Notes: generated by a model from the letters alone, not told the origin. 64,000 bases of DNA from Marinomonas sp. KMM3893 (GCF_004352855.1 NZ_SJSC01000001.1:62001-126000), one strand, 5' to 3'; shown: positions 28,532 to 39,080, counted from the first letter of the stretch. Numbers and translations are program-made.

Positions 28532-29720
28532 TGCGTGCAATCCTCCGTTTGATGTTTGCTTGAACAATAAAGTGATCAATAAATGGTGCAAACAGATTCG
28601 CAAACAGGATTGCCAACATCATACCTTCAGGGTACGCAGGGTTAACAACACGAACTAGCACAACCATGACACCAATTAATGCACCGTAGAACCATTTACC
28701 GCGTTCTGTCATCGAAGCAGACACAGGGTCTGTCGCCATGAACATCATACCGAATGCGAAACCACCTAATACCATGTGCCAGTACCAAGGTGTTGCAAAC
28801 ATTGGGTTTGTGTCAGAACCGATAAGGTTAAACATAACAGAAGTAGCAATCAGGCCAATCATCACACCGGCCACGATACGCCATGCTGCGATTCTCATCA
28901 CCAACAAGATAGCGCCACCAATAAAGATAGCCAAGGTAGACGTTTCACCCATCGAACCTTGCATGAAGCCAAAGAAGGCATCTGACCAAGTTGTCGTTAG
29001 GTTCGCCACGCCATCTGCCGCAAGCTGACTTAATGCCGTCGCGCCAGAAAAGCCATCTACTGCTGTCCAGACTGAATCACCAGACATAGAGGCAGGGTAA
29101 GCGAAGAACAAGAAGGCACGACCTGCTAACGCAGGGTTCAGGAAGTTTTTCCCGGTACCACCAAACACTTCTTTACCTAGCACAACACCAAAAGAGATAC
29201 CTAAAGCGACCTGCCATAAAGGCACTGTCGGCGGTAACGTCAAGGCAAACAGGATAGAAGTAACAAAGAAGCCTTCGTTCACTTCGTGCTTACGCACGGC
29301 AGCAAACAACACTTCCCAGAAACCACCTACAACAAAGGTAACAAGATACACTGGCAAGAAATACATAGCGCCATAAATCATGTTATCCCAAATGCTGGCT
29401 GGATTATAAGCAGTCAAACCACCAATAATCGCTTGACGCCAATCGTCTCCAGCACCCACATTCATTGCTTGCAACGCGGTGTTTGCTTGGAAGCCAATGT
29501 TGTACATGCCAAAGAACATTGCAGGGAAGGTACACATCCAGACCAAGATCATGATGCGTTTCATATCCACAGCATCACGAACGTGTGAGCCATTGCGTGT
29601 TACCGAGCTAGGACGGTAAAAAATCGTATCAACCGCTTCGTAAAGCGCATACCATTTTTCGTATTTTCCGCCGGTATGGAACGATGGTTCCATTTTGTCG
29701 AGTACTTTTCTAAGCCCCAT
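28524..29720 (-). CDS. nqrB: Na+-NQR subunit B
   Basis: A 398-residue polytopic subunit forming the sodium path. It carries covalent FMN at the threonine of DGFSGATA (Thr228) and binds riboflavin and quinone in other members of the family. The glycine-rich [16 protein letters not shown] segment (about 188-203) is conserved. It begins 3 bases after nqrA. Flavinylation of Thr228 requires an ApbE transferase, which is not encoded in this window. Confidence 0.97.
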   Translation of the reverse strand: MGLRKVLDKMEPSFHTGGKYEKWYALYEAVDTIFYRPSSVTRNGSHVRDAVDMKRIMILVWMCTFPAMFFGMYNIGFQANTALQAMNVGAGDDWRQAIIGGLTAYNPASIWDNMIYGAMYFLPVYLVTFVVGGFWEVLFAAVRKHEVNEGFFVTSILFALTLPPTVPLWQVALGISFGVVLGKEVFGGTGKNFLNPALAGRAFLFFAYPASMSGDSVWTAVDGFSGATALSQLAADGVANLTTTWSDAFFGFMQGSMGETSTLAIFIGGAILLVMRIAAWRIVAGVMIGLIATSVMFNLIGSDTNPMFATPWYWHMVLGGFAFGMMFMATDPVSASMTERGKWFYGALIGVMVVLVRVVNPAYPEGMMLAILFANLFAPFIDHFIVQANIKRRIARNG

Positions 29721-29723
29721 GAA

Positions 29724-31061
29724 TTAACCCTCTTTCTCTATTAGAGTTAGGCAATCCCGAAGGATCGGGCCATATTCGAATTTACCAGAGCAGCTATAAG
29801 TACAAAGAGCCAAATCTTCTTCGTCTAACTCTAGCGCACCCAATTTCTGTGCTTGCTCAGTATCATTCACCACCAATGCACGCAACAACTGCGTTGGCAA
29901 AATATCCATTGGCATTAAGCGTTCAAAGTGACCCAGTGGCAACATAGTACGGTCACTACCATTGGTCGTAGACGTCATATCAAACGACGACTTGCCTGTC
30001 AGCTTAGATAAGAACACATTCAATACAGAATGTTTCTCAGTACCCGCGCGCAGGTAATGCATCATTTCGCGCTCACGCCCTTCTCGAATAACAGTCACTT
30101 GGTTGTGGTAACGACCAAGGAAGGCAAACGGACCGAATGTGTTACGGCCAGACAATACTGAACCAGAAATAACGCGATTATCGCCATCTGCCAATTCATT
30201 CGCGAGCAATGCATCCAAATTCGCACCGATTTGAGTACGAACAAGACGCGGTTTTTTCACCTGTGGTCCAGCAATGGAAATAACACGTTCCACACTCAAC
30301 TCACCCGTAACAAAAAGCTTGCCGATAGCAACAACATCTTGGTAATTAATAGACCAAACTGTTTTCTTATCACTAACAGGATCAAGGAAATGGATATGAG
30401 TTCCTGCTAACCCAGCTGGGTGCACACCGGCAAACTCTTCAACCACAACGTCTGTCGTCGTTGGAATTTTGGCACCAGGCGCTTTACACAAAAACACTTT
30501 ACCAGCCGTTAAACGACTTAGCACAGTAAGACCGTCTGCAAACGCTTCCGTTTGGTCCGCTAAAACAACTTCAGGGGAGGCAGCAAGAGGATTGGTATCG
30601 ATCGCCGTAACAAAAATAGAACTTGGTAATGACGCAATCTCAGGAACTTTTGAATAAGGTCGAGTACGGAACGCCGTCCACAAACCTGAATCAACAAGGT
30701 TCTCAACCACTTTATCGCGATCTAGACCTTTAAGTTCGGAACCCGCGTAAGTCGCAAATTTTTCAGACTCATCGCCCTCAAGCTTGATAACAACCGACTG
30801 TAATACACGTCGTTCGCCACGATTGATCGCAGCAATAGTACCCGCAGCAGGAGCAGTATATTTCACACCTTCGGTTTTCTTATCCGTAAAGATGACTTGC
30901 CCTTTTTTGACCTTATCTCCTTCCGCAACCAACATGGTAGGTTTCATACCATGGTAATCGGGACCGATTACCGCAACAGTTTTCGCTGCCGCCGCATCTT
31001 CAATCACTTGACTGGGAGCTCCGCTAATAGGGAGTTCAAGGCCTTTTGTAATTTTATACAT
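29724..31061 (-). CDS. nqrA: Na+-NQR subunit A
   Basis: A 445-residue peripheral subunit on the cytoplasmic side, first gene of the operon for the sodium-pumping NADH:quinone oxidoreductase. It starts [14 protein letters not shown], as in Vibrio NqrA (446 residues). ATG 31061 fits the family; a GTG 12 codons earlier (31097) is in frame but has no ribosome binding site. The site before ATG 31061 is also weak, whereas a strong one precedes a short upstream ORF whose stop overlaps nqrA codons 2-3. Confidence 0.96.
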   Translation of the reverse strand: MYKITKGLELPISGAPSQVIEDAAAAKTVAVIGPDYHGMKPTMLVAEGDKVKKGQVIFTDKKTEGVKYTAPAAGTIAAINRGERRVLQSVVIKLEGDESEKFATYAGSELKGLDRDKVVENLVDSGLWTAFRTRPYSKVPEIASLPSSIFVTAIDTNPLAASPEVVLADQTEAFADGLTVLSRLTAGKVFLCKAPGAKIPTTTDVVVEEFAGVHPAGLAGTHIHFLDPVSDKKTVWSINYQDVVAIGKLFVTGELSVERVISIAGPQVKKPRLVRTQIGANLDALLANELADGDNRVISGSVLSGRNTFGPFAFLGRYHNQVTVIREGREREMMHYLRAGTEKHSVLNVFLSKLTGKSSFDMTSTTNGSDRTMLPLGHFERLMPMDILPTQLLRALVVNDTEQAQKLGALELDEEDLALCTYSCSGKFEYGPILRDCLTLIEKEG

Positions 31062-31113
31062 ATGTTCTGCCCAACAGTAAATTGAACACAAAAGCACTGT
31101 ACGTTTTGCTCAT
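31054..31113 (-). CDS. Putative 19-residue leader peptide overlapping nqrA start
   Basis: ATG 31113 opens a 19-codon frame ([19 protein letters not shown]) ending TAA at 31054-31056, inside codons 2-3 of nqrA. GGAGGGGG lies just 2 bases upstream of its ATG (5 bases from GGAGG), far better than anything before nqrA. Translation of the peptide would deliver ribosomes to the nqrA start. No run of a single amino-acid codon suggests classic attenuation. No homologue is recognised. Confidence 0.45.
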   Translation of the reverse strand: MSKTYSAFVFNLLLGRTYV

Positions 31114-31141
31114 AACCCCCTCCGGGAAAACATTCATGAAC

Positions 31142-31189
31142 TTATAACAACAGCTTAGGTTGTTATAAAACGTAAATTCACTTCACCAA
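31142..31189 (-). promoter_or_regulatory. Candidate nqrA promoter with inverted-repeat operator
   Basis: A perfect 10-bp inverted repeat TTATAACAAC-N7-GTTGTTATAA occupies 31142-31168. Its upstream arm contains a -10-like TATAAC (31167-31162), and TTGGTG (31189-31184) lies 16 bases further upstream as a -35. The repeat would straddle -10 and +1, a position typical of a repressor site. It could alternatively be a hairpin in the leader. Confidence 0.45.
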
Positions 31190-31441
31190 AAAACCGCTGT
31201 ATTATAGTGATCATTAGCTGGCTTGACTACTATTCAACAGAGCCTTTAGCTTCTAACCTTTGCTCATTGAGGTACTTTTTTACACATTCGCCCTAGCATG
31301 CGGACAAAAAACAAACATTGCCTGTTGTTTTTTTCTTACAATATCCTTTTTTCATACAGGGTAATCACTTCAATAAAAGCGCAAATACCCCATAGCGTCA
31401 GAGAATTGCCAAATCCACGCAACAGATAGCCTCCCCCCTAG

Positions 31442-31470
31442 TTGCCATCCCAACACTAAACCGACACAAT
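31442..31470 (+). promoter_or_regulatory. Candidate folX-mfd-csiV promoter
   Basis: TTGCCA (31442-31447) and CACAAT (31465-31470) with 17-base spacing, about 43 bases before the folX ATG. The match is moderate. Bases 31190-31441 hold only A/T-rich sequence and a weak, imperfect A/T hairpin near 31304-31334. Confidence 0.3.
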
Positions 31471-31512
31471 ATTCTGACTTAATTAAACGCAGTCATTCTT
31501 AGGATACGCACC

Positions 31513-31881
31513 ATGCCTCAGCTCAATGCGCAGATTCATATAGAAAACCTTCGCTTAAGAACCTACATCGGCTTTAATGAAACTGAGAAACAGAACAAAC
31601 AAGATGTGGTGATTAATGCTTGGATCGACTATTGCGCGGGCGAAGCAAGCCAAAGCGACGACATAGACAAAGCGGTTAACTATCGTACCCTTTGCAAAAA
31701 GATCATTCACCATGTTGAGAACAATCGCTTTTTACTATTGGAAAAACTGACTTCAGAGGTACTGTCACTTTGCGCCAACGCAAACAACGTAACCGCCGCG
31801 AAAGTCACCATCAGCAAGCCCCATGCGCTGCGTTTTGCCGACTCAGTCTCACTTACTTTATCGACCCAAAGGGACGCTTAA
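31513..31881 (+). CDS. folX: Dihydroneopterin triphosphate 2'-epimerase
   Basis: A 122-residue tunnelling-fold enzyme of the FolB/FolX group. It is closer to E. coli FolX than to the aldolase FolB, sharing NLRLRTYIGFNE, QDVVINAWIDY, NYRTLCKKIIHHVENNRFLLLEKLT (split here by length) and HALRFADSVSLTLS. FolX epimerises dihydroneopterin triphosphate at C2'; aldolase activity cannot be excluded. It ends 7 bases before mfd. Confidence 0.88.
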   Translation: MPQLNAQIHIENLRLRTYIGFNETEKQNKQDVVINAWIDYCAGEASQSDDIDKAVNYRTLCKKIIHHVENNRFLLLEKLTSEVLSLCANANNVTAAKVTISKPHALRFADSVSLTLSTQRDA

Positions 31882-31888
31882 AAACATC

Positions 31889-34800
31889 ATGTTAGATGCC
31901 TTATCTCTTACCCTTAAATCTGGCTACAAAAACCTTATTGAAGGACTCGACGGCAGCCGAAAAGCGCTGCAACTGCTGTCCATTGCAAAACAATATAAGC
32001 GCCCTACTGTGTGCATCACCAACACCATCGCCGAGCTAAACGAGCTCGAAGACGAACTGTCTTTTTTAAGCAGCGGCCAACAAACCGTGTTGCGCTTTAG
32101 CGATTGGGAAACCTTACCCTACGATGCCTTTTCACCGCATCAAGACATTATTTCCCAGCGCCTAGAAACCTTGGCAAAGTTATCCGAAAGCGATGCGCCT
32201 ATTGTCTTAACCACGGCCGCGTCTTGTTTAACGCGACTGTGCCCGAAACAACACCTCGATGCGCAACATTTTCATGTTAAAGAAGGCCAGCTATTAGCCC
32301 TTGAAAAACTGGCCAAAAGACTCACTGATGCCGGCTACTTAAATGTCGACAACGTTCATGAACATGGCGAGTTTTCCATTCGCGGCGCGTTAATGGATGT
32401 GTTCCCTATGGGAGCCCACAACCCAATTCGCATCGACTGGTTCGACAACGAGATTGATTCCATTCGTTTCTTCGACACCGAAACCCAGCGCAGCACCGAC
32501 AAGGTCACTGAAATCAAAATGCTGCCTGCTAAGGAATTCCCCACCAGCACGCAAGGCATTCAGCAATTTCGCCAAAACTTTCGCGAACGATTTGACACAG
32601 ACCCACTGTCTAGCCCGCTTTATCAAGACATCTCAAGCGGCATCATTCCCTCTGGCATCGAATATTATTTGCCGCTTTTCTTTACCGAGACCAGCACCTT
32701 CTTCGATTACCTAGATCCGCAAACCCTGATCGTTCGCATGGACACCTTCAATGAGCAAATTGCCAGCGTACAACTGGATTACCGGAGCCGGCACGAATCC
32801 CTCAACTACGACATTGAACGCCCCATTTTAAAACCCGAGGAAATTTGCTTACGTGAAGACGAGTTGTTCTCACACCTTAACCAATACGCCAGTGTTATTT
32901 TCTCCGAGCAAGGGGACAACACCAATTACCGTGCATTGGACAATGTAAAAATAGAATCAAAATCGCCCACGCCACTGGGCAATCTTAGCCATTTCCTCGA
33001 CCGTTCATCCGCTCGCGTACTGATTGTCGCTGAGTCCGCAGGTCGTCGCGAAGCCCTGCTTGAATTACTCAAAAAACACAAAATTCAGCCCGATTATTGC
33101 GAGAACTGGTCACACTTTTTAGCCACTGAAAAATCCCTCTGCATTACCGAAGGCAATATTGGTCGTGGCTTTCAAATCAAAAACGACATCGCACTAATCG
33201 CCGAAAGCGAAATTCTAGGGGAGCGCGTCTCACAAAAACGTCGCCGCAAACACGGTGACGTCAACGAAGACGCCATCATTCGCAACCTCACAGAGTTACG
33301 AATGAACGCCCCTGTTGTGCACATTGATCATGGGGTGGGACGCTATTTAGGGTTAACCAATCTACAAATAGACGGCCAAGAAACCGAACTCCTCACTTTA
33401 GGCTATGCAAACGAAGCCAAATTGTACGTTCCGGTATCCTCACTGCAGCTGATTTCGCGCTACACAGGCGCCGATGAAGACACCGCACCGCTGCACAAAC
33501 TGGGCAGCGATAAATGGAACACTGCCAAACAAAAAGCCGCTGAAAAAGCCCGTGACACGGCCGCTGAATTATTGGAAATTTACGCCAAGCGCGAAGCCCG
33601 TGTGGGTCACGCCTTCAATAAACCTGACGATCAATACGAGCTGTTTTCCGCCGGCTTCCCGTTTGAAGAAACCCCTGACCAACAGCTGGCCATCGACGCG
33701 GTCATTCAAGACATGTCCTCGCAAAAGCCAATGGACCGATTGGTCTGTGGTGATGTGGGCTTTGGTAAAACCGAAGTCGCCATGCGCGCCGCATTTTTGG
33801 CCGTTGAAGGGGGCAAGCAAGTCGCGGTACTGGTCCCCACCACCCTACTGGCTCAGCAACATTATGAAAACTTCTGTGACCGCTTTGCGGACTGGCCTGT
33901 CGAAATAGAGCTACTGTCTAGATTCCGCTCAGGAAAACAATCCAATGAAGCCATTGCACGACTTGAAAACGGCAAGGCTGACATTGTCATAGGCACCCAT
34001 AAACTCATCCAAGGCGACATTAACTTTGCCAATTTAGGCTTGGTTATTATTGATGAAGAGCACCGCTTTGGCGTCAAACAGAAAGACCAATTCAAAGCAC
34101 TGCGTGCCGAGGTGGATATATTAACCCTCACCGCGACCCCGATTCCTCGCACATTGAACATGTCTCTATCAGGGATTCGCGATTTGTCCATCATTGCCAC
34201 GCCGCCTGCTAAGCGATTGTCGGTAAAAACCTTTATTAAACAAAAAGACGATTACCAAATCAAAGAAGCCATCTTGCGAGAGCTGCATCGTGGCGGGCAA
34301 ATTTATTATCTTCATAATGACGTACAAAGCATCGAAAAAGCCGCCGCGGACCTGGCCGAACTGATTCCTGAAGCGCGCGTTATTGTGGGTCACGGGCAAA
34401 TGCGCGAGCGCGAACTAGAACAAGTCATGTCAGACTTCTACCACAAACGCGCCAATGTCTTGGTGTGTTCTACCATCATTGAAACCGGCATCGACATCCC
34501 TAACGCCAACACCATTATTATTGAACGGGCTGACAAATTTGGTCTAGCTCAGCTCCACCAATTACGCGGACGCGTCGGTCGCTCACACCACCAAGCGTAC
34601 GCCTACCTATTAACACCACAAGATAGAAAACTCACCAAGGACGCAGAAAAACGCCTTGAAGCCATCACCCTTGCCGACACATTAGGCGCAGGCTTTACCC
34701 TCGCCACCCATGACTTAGAGATACGCGGCACCGGCGAGCTATTGGGCGATGGCCAAAGTGGTCACATTGAACACATCGGCTTTTCATTGTTTATGGAGAT

Positions 34801-35299
34801 GTTAGATCGGGCGGTGAAATCCCTGAAAAATGGCGAATCGCCCAATGTTGATATCACCTCACCCACTATGACAGACATCAATTTGCGCATCCCAGCCTTG
34901 ATACCAGAAGACTACCTAGGCGATGTTCATTCACGACTGATTCTCTACAAACGCATCGCCAGCGCCACCAGCGAAGAACACCTAAAAGACCTACAAGTGG
35001 AGATGATTGACCGCTTTGGGCTGTTGCCTGAACCAACGAAAAACCTCTTTCGACAAACAGACATCAAGCTAAAAGCTGAAAAACTGGGCATCACTAAAAT
35101 TGAAGCCAACCAAAAAGAAGGTAAAATATTCTTTAGTAGCACCACACCAGTTGACCCGATGAAATTGATTCGTTTGATACAAACCAAGCCAGATCAATAT
35201 AAACTGGTAGGATCAGATACGTTAAAATACATCGCTAGCATGACAAACGCGGAAGAGCGCTTTCAACAAACCTACAAAACATTGGAACAATTACATTGA
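31889..35299 (+). CDS. mfd: Transcription-repair coupling factor Mfd
   Basis: A 1136-residue DNA translocase that removes stalled RNA polymerase and recruits UvrA. Domains in order: UvrB-homology region (1 to about 330), RNA-polymerase-interacting domain (from about 470), superfamily 2 helicase motor with Walker A GDVGFGKT (about 620), DEEHRFG (about 720) and LTATPIPRTL, and the C-terminal TRCF autoinhibitory domain. ATG 31889 matches the family; the frame extends upstream into folX but that part is not homologous. The ribosome binding site is weak, so coupling with folX is likely. Confidence 0.97.
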   Translation: MLDALSLTLKSGYKNLIEGLDGSRKALQLLSIAKQYKRPTVCITNTIAELNELEDELSFLSSGQQTVLRFSDWETLPYDAFSPHQDIISQRLETLAKLSESDAPIVLTTAASCLTRLCPKQHLDAQHFHVKEGQLLALEKLAKRLTDAGYLNVDNVHEHGEFSIRGALMDVFPMGAHNPIRIDWFDNEIDSIRFFDTETQRSTDKVTEIKMLPAKEFPTSTQGIQQFRQNFRERFDTDPLSSPLYQDISSGIIPSGIEYYLPLFFTETSTFFDYLDPQTLIVRMDTFNEQIASVQLDYRSRHESLNYDIERPILKPEEICLREDELFSHLNQYASVIFSEQGDNTNYRALDNVKIESKSPTPLGNLSHFLDRSSARVLIVAESAGRREALLELLKKHKIQPDYCENWSHFLATEKSLCITEGNIGRGFQIKNDIALIAESEILGERVSQKRRRKHGDVNEDAIIRNLTELRMNAPVVHIDHGVGRYLGLTNLQIDGQETELLTLGYANEAKLYVPVSSLQLISRYTGADEDTAPLHKLGSDKWNTAKQKAAEKARDTAAELLEIYAKREARVGHAFNKPDDQYELFSAGFPFEETPDQQLAIDAVIQDMSSQKPMDRLVCGDVGFGKTEVAMRAAFLAVEGGKQVAVLVPTTLLAQQHYENFCDRFADWPVEIELLSRFRSGKQSNEAIARLENGKADIVIGTHKLIQGDINFANLGLVIIDEEHRFGVKQKDQFKALRAEVDILTLTATPIPRTLNMSLSGIRDLSIIATPPAKRLSVKTFIKQKDDYQIKEAILRELHRGGQIYYLHNDVQSIEKAAADLAELIPEARVIVGHGQMRERELEQVMSDFYHKRANVLVCSTIIETGIDIPNANTIIIERADKFGLAQLHQLRGRVGRSHHQAYAYLLTPQDRKLTKDAEKRLEAITLADTLGAGFTLATHDLEIRGTGELLGDGQSGHIEHIGFSLFMEMLDRAVKSLKNGESPNVDITSPTMTDINLRIPALIPEDYLGDVHSRLILYKRIASATSEEHLKDLQVEMIDRFGLLPEPTKNLFRQTDIKLKAEKLGITKIEANQKEGKIFFSSTTPVDPMKLIRLIQTKPDQYKLVGSDTLKYIASMTNAEERFQQTYKTLEQLH

Positions 35300-36096
35300 A
35301 AACTTATTACTTACTGCTGTTGACCCTCGCCGCTTTTAGCAGCCAGCTGTTCGCCGCCAACGAAACAGAGTACAACCCAAGTACCGCACGCGCCTATGAG
35401 GCCTATTTGTTGACGTTCGTCTGGCCAGACAAGGATTCCAGCGAGCAAGTTGATTATAAAAGCCTCGTGTCTGCGGCCAATCTGCCGAGATACCCGTCCC
35501 CTAGCGCAGACTCCAGCCGCTCCTCGGCGGCCAACATTGCGCAATTGTCAGTGCCGTTTGATCGCTTTAAAAACAAAATAGCGCCCCACGCTGAGGTGCT
35601 GGTCAATAAGAAGTGGACGCTCATTTTCAAAACGACTGGCGCTACCTTGCATGAAACCTTTCACAGCGACGTCATGAAAAACGGCTACCCTGAGCTAACC
35701 GGTAAGATTGCGATCAAACTCGGCCGTTATTTAGAATCTGACATCCAATACAAACATTACCGCTTTGACCCTCGACCTGCGCCACCGGTCAGCGAACAAG
35801 AAAGCCAAGCGGACAGCCAAGGCGCTCTGCCCGCCCAAACTCTGCCTGCGACGCTTGAGCCAACATGGGTGCTCAACTTAGAACAGAGCAACAAAACCGC
35901 CAGCAAAAAACTTAATTACCTTGATCACCCGATCATAGGCACCTTGATTTATTTTGAGCCCATCAGCCTAGATGACGCCATTCAACAAGTGTCTCTGGAG
36001 AAACTCACACCAACCGCAGAAGAAGCCCAACTGCCTTCTAGCAGTGCCGTTCAATTGGCACCCACCTACGACGTAAAACAAACGGGCAATCAATAA
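35296..36096 (+). CDS. CsiV family exported protein
   Basis: A 266-residue periplasmic protein with signal peptide MKTYYLLLLTLAAFSSQLFA. It matches the CsiV family, described in Vibrio as a peptidoglycan-binding protein needed for the response to non-canonical D-amino acids, and is commonly found after mfd. The start is TTG 35296, whose bases overlap the mfd TGA stop, so it depends on termination of mfd. The middle and C-terminus are Gln/Pro/Ala-rich with low conservation. Confidence 0.8.
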   Translation: MKTYYLLLLTLAAFSSQLFAANETEYNPSTARAYEAYLLTFVWPDKDSSEQVDYKSLVSAANLPRYPSPSADSSRSSAANIAQLSVPFDRFKNKIAPHAEVLVNKKWTLIFKTTGATLHETFHSDVMKNGYPELTGKIAIKLGRYLESDIQYKHYRFDPRPAPPVSEQESQADSQGALPAQTLPATLEPTWVLNLEQSNKTASKKLNYLDHPIIGTLIYFEPISLDDAIQQVSLEKLTPTAEEAQLPSSSAVQLAPTYDVKQTGNQ

Positions 36097-36172
36097 CAAA
36101 GCCTTTAGGGAAGGGGCGAATACGTCGTCTAAGCCTCAATCAAGAGGACTTGTTCGTACCTTCCTAAGCACC

Positions 36173-36226
36173 ACCACATTAGCAACGCACCACGCATTAG
36201 CAACGCACCACGCATTAGCAACGCAC
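36173..36226. repeat. Three tandem 18-bp repeats
   Basis: Unit CACGCATTAGCAACGCAC is perfect at 36191-36208 and 36209-36226. The copy at 36173-36190 matches at 15 of 18 positions. It lies in the gap after csiV. There is no spacer between units and no coding frame. Confidence 0.85.
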
Positions 36227-36256
36227 AACCAATGCACGGTGATTGATCCCAGAACA

Positions 36257-36297
36257 ATAAAAAACTCGAGCCATGTCACCATGGGTCGAGTTTTTTT
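36257..36297. terminator. Bidirectional terminator between csiV and sohB
   Basis: Nine-bp outer stem (AAAACTCGA / TCGAGTTTT) and inner CCATG/CATGG separated by a mismatch, followed by seven T on the plus strand and by an A/T-rich flank on the minus strand. Confidence 0.9.
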
Positions 36298-36333
36298 GCA
36301 TTAGGGGTACGAACCCAATAACACACTAGCTGG

Positions 36334-37383
36334 CTAGTAACCGCGAGATTGAATCACCTTACTAATCCAAGACACCGCTTTTTGTTCAAAAGCAGAAAAC
36401 ACAGACAAGCCAAAACGCTCTGCCATGCCTTTAGGCTGCTTAAAGGCCACCTGCACAACATCCGCATTTTCGTAGTGAGAAACCAAGTAAGAGTCACTGG
36501 TCATTACCGCATCCACCAGCTTATTTTCTAACGCTTCTGAACCGTACCAAGTATCCCCAGTGGCGATAGCGTCAATGTCTAAAATTGGGCGCTGGCTTGA
36601 TACAAACTCTTTAAACAGCACATGCGTGTCTTCCAAATCTTGTTTGAATTTTTCACGGCCTTCGTCTGTATTTTTACCCAACATGGTTAAGGTGCGCTTA
36701 TAACGCCCTGCAGTATGAAGCTCAACGTCAATCAAGCCTTTGTCTAATAGTCGGTGTACGTTAGGCACTTGAGCCACCACACCAATAGAGCCAAGAATCG
36801 CAAACGGGGCAGCAATGATTTTGTCTGCCACACACGCCATCATGTAACCGCCACTGGCCGCCACCTTATCAACACACACAGTCAATGGAATATTGGCTTC
36901 TTTCACGCGCTGTAATTGCGACGCCGCCAAACCATAACCATGCACCACACCGCCACCGCTCTCTAAACGCACAACCACTTCATCTTCAGGGCGTGCCACA
37001 CTCAATACGGCGGTAATTTCTTCACGGATAGTGGTCACAGCAGACGCTTTTATATCACCATCAAAGTCCAAAACATACAGGCGGTTTTTACCTGTCTCTT
37101 GTTGCTCGTCTTTTTTCTGTCCGCCTTTCTTCTGAGCTTTTTTCTCCAACTTAAGCTGCTTTTTGGCGGCTTTGGCTTGCTCTTTTAGGGCCTTTTTATC
37201 CAGCAATTGATTATTCAATTCCGCCTTCATGCTGTCATAGCCTTCATTCAGCTTGGTCACTGATAGACTGCCAGAGCGAGATTTACTTTTGCCGCTCGCA
37301 ATCATCGCTAAAAGCACACCAATCACAATGGCCACACTGACCAACTTCAACATGAAGCCTGCATAATCTGTCAAAAATTCCAA
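36334..37383 (-). CDS. sohB: Inner-membrane serine protease SohB
   Basis: A 349-residue S49-family protease, the same length as E. coli SohB. An N-terminal membrane helix (MLKLVSVAIVIGVLLAMIA) precedes a Lys-rich linker and the protease domain, with nucleophile Ser near 178 in VAASGGYMM and the general-base Lys near 229 in GRYKRTLTML. The start is TTG 37383 with AGGAAGAG 5-12 bases upstream. The frame is open for 58 more codons upstream, but these are not family sequence. It is divergent from nhaB. Confidence 0.93.
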   Translation of the reverse strand: MEFLTDYAGFMLKLVSVAIVIGVLLAMIASGKSKSRSGSLSVTKLNEGYDSMKAELNNQLLDKKALKEQAKAAKKQLKLEKKAQKKGGQKKDEQQETGKNRLYVLDFDGDIKASAVTTIREEITAVLSVARPEDEVVVRLESGGGVVHGYGLAASQLQRVKEANIPLTVCVDKVAASGGYMMACVADKIIAAPFAILGSIGVVAQVPNVHRLLDKGLIDVELHTAGRYKRTLTMLGKNTDEGREKFKQDLEDTHVLFKEFVSSQRPILDIDAIATGDTWYGSEALENKLVDAVMTSDSYLVSHYENADVVQVAFKQPKGMAERFGLSVFSAFEQKAVSWISKVIQSRGY

Positions 37384-37560
37384 GTCTCTCTTCCTTTGTA
37401 GTGATAAGTTATTGATGATATTGGGGCAATTAAAAGAAATAGCAATCTCTATTAAGAGATTAAGAATATAGATACGCGCAGAATTATCCCTTATGATCCT
37501 TACAATAAACTCACAGTGTGGATAAAATGCGCAAGCAATCCACTCATAAAGGAGCAATAA

Positions 37561-39060
37561 ATGAAGGCCACCCTGTCACACGCGCTTAGCGACAACTTCC
37601 TTGGAGGATCGCCTCTTTGGTACAAACAAGCCGTGATCGCATTTTTAATCCTCAACCCCATTCTACTATTAACTGTTGGCCCCTTCATTACTGGCTGGAT
37701 TCTTATTATTGAGTTTATTTTTACCCTTGCTATGGCGCTAAAATGCTACCCGCTTCAACCTGGCGGTTTGATTGCAATAGAGGCGGTTTTATTAGGGTTA
37801 ACCAACCCTAATGGTGTGTACAAAGAAGTCATACACAACATAGACGTCATTCTATTGTTGATGTTTATGGTGGCCGGCATCTACTTCATGAAAGACATGC
37901 TGCTGTTTATTTTTAATAAGCTATTGGTAAAAATCCGCTCCAAAATCATTATCTCATTGGTTTTCAGCTTAGCCGCCGCAGTACTCTCAGCCTTCTTAGA
38001 CGCCCTTACCGTCACCGCGGTTCTGATCAGCGTCAGCGTAGGCTTTTACTCTGTGTACCATAAAGTGGCGTCTGACCAAGCCAGCGGCAAATACGACAAC
38101 AGCAGTGACGACCATATTTTACCCGTCAACTATCAAGACCTCGCGCAGTTTCGCGCATTTCTAAGAAGCCTGTTAATGCATGGCGCCGTGGGCACCGCGC
38201 TCGGCGGCGTCGCCACCCTAGTGGGCGAACCACAAAACCTACTAATCGCCAAGGTAGCAGGTTGGGATTTCGGTGAATTCTTTATGCGTGTGGCGCCGAT
38301 TTCCATGCCAGTACTGGTATGTGGCTTATTGACCGTCATTGTATTAGAAAAAATGTCATGGTTTGGCTATGGTGCGACTTTGCCTGAGAACGTTCGCAAC
38401 ATCTTAAAGAACTTCGAAGAAGAGGATTCTAAAAAGAGCACCAACAAGCACAAGTCACAACTCATAGTACAAGGCATAGTCGCCTTGCTATTGGTGCTGT
38501 CATTGGCGTTTCACGTGGCGGAAGTCGGCTTGGTCGGCTTAATGGTGATAGTGCTATTAACGGCGTTTAACGGCATCACAGAAGAGCACAGAATTGGCCA
38601 CGCCTTTGAAGAAGCCATGCCGTTTACCGCGTTGCTTGTGGTGTTCTTCACTGTCGTCTCTGTGATCCATACTCAGCATTTATTCCAGCCGATTATCGAT
38701 CTGGTATTGAACATGCCTGAGCACTCTCAACCCATCATGTTCTTCATTGCCAACGGCGTATTGTCCGCCATCAGTGACAATGTGTTTGTGGCAACCGTCT
38801 ATATTGGCGAGGTCAAAGCCGCCCTAGACGCAGGTCACATTACTCGAGAGCATTTCAACACATTGGCGGTTGCCATTAACACCGGCACCAACTTACCGAG
38901 TGTGGCAACCCCTAACGGCCAAGCGGCGTTCTTGTTTCTATTAACGTCTGCGATTGCCCCGTTACTGCGCTTATCCTACGGAAAAATGGTTTGGATGGCG
39001 TTGCCATACACCATAGTATTGAGCCTTGTTGGCGGGATTTGCGTGCTTAACTTCTTGTAA
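37561..39060 (+). CDS. nhaB: Na+/H+ antiporter NhaB
   Basis: A 499-residue antiporter with about 12 membrane helices, exporting sodium in exchange for protons. Family features include [18 protein letters not shown] at the start, [15 protein letters not shown], the [16 protein letters not shown] loop, and [14 protein letters not shown] and [18 protein letters not shown] near the end. AAGGAG at 37549-37554 sets ATG 37561. Together with NQR it indicates an organism managing a sodium gradient. It is monocistronic. Confidence 0.96.
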   Translation: MKATLSHALSDNFLGGSPLWYKQAVIAFLILNPILLLTVGPFITGWILIIEFIFTLAMALKCYPLQPGGLIAIEAVLLGLTNPNGVYKEVIHNIDVILLLMFMVAGIYFMKDMLLFIFNKLLVKIRSKIIISLVFSLAAAVLSAFLDALTVTAVLISVSVGFYSVYHKVASDQASGKYDNSSDDHILPVNYQDLAQFRAFLRSLLMHGAVGTALGGVATLVGEPQNLLIAKVAGWDFGEFFMRVAPISMPVLVCGLLTVIVLEKMSWFGYGATLPENVRNILKNFEEEDSKKSTNKHKSQLIVQGIVALLLVLSLAFHVAEVGLVGLMVIVLLTAFNGITEEHRIGHAFEEAMPFTALLVVFFTVVSVIHTQHLFQPIIDLVLNMPEHSQPIMFFIANGVLSAISDNVFVATVYIGEVKAALDAGHITREHFNTLAVAINTGTNLPSVATPNGQAAFLFLLTSAIAPLLRLSYGKMVWMALPYTIVLSLVGGICVLNFL

Positions 39061-39080
39061 GAAGCGCTTATTCAGACACA

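Noticed and set aside
31304..31334. A/T hairpin upstream of folX as a terminator
   Set aside because: The stem is imperfect and almost purely A/T, and no plus-strand transcript is expected to reach it.
36173..36226. Possible CRISPR array
   Set aside because: The repeats are 18 bases, directly abutting with no spacers, and no cas gene is in the window.
37384..37557. N-terminal extension of SohB by 58 residues
   Set aside because: The extension is not family sequence, while TTG 37383 has a good ribosome site and gives exactly the usual 349 residues.
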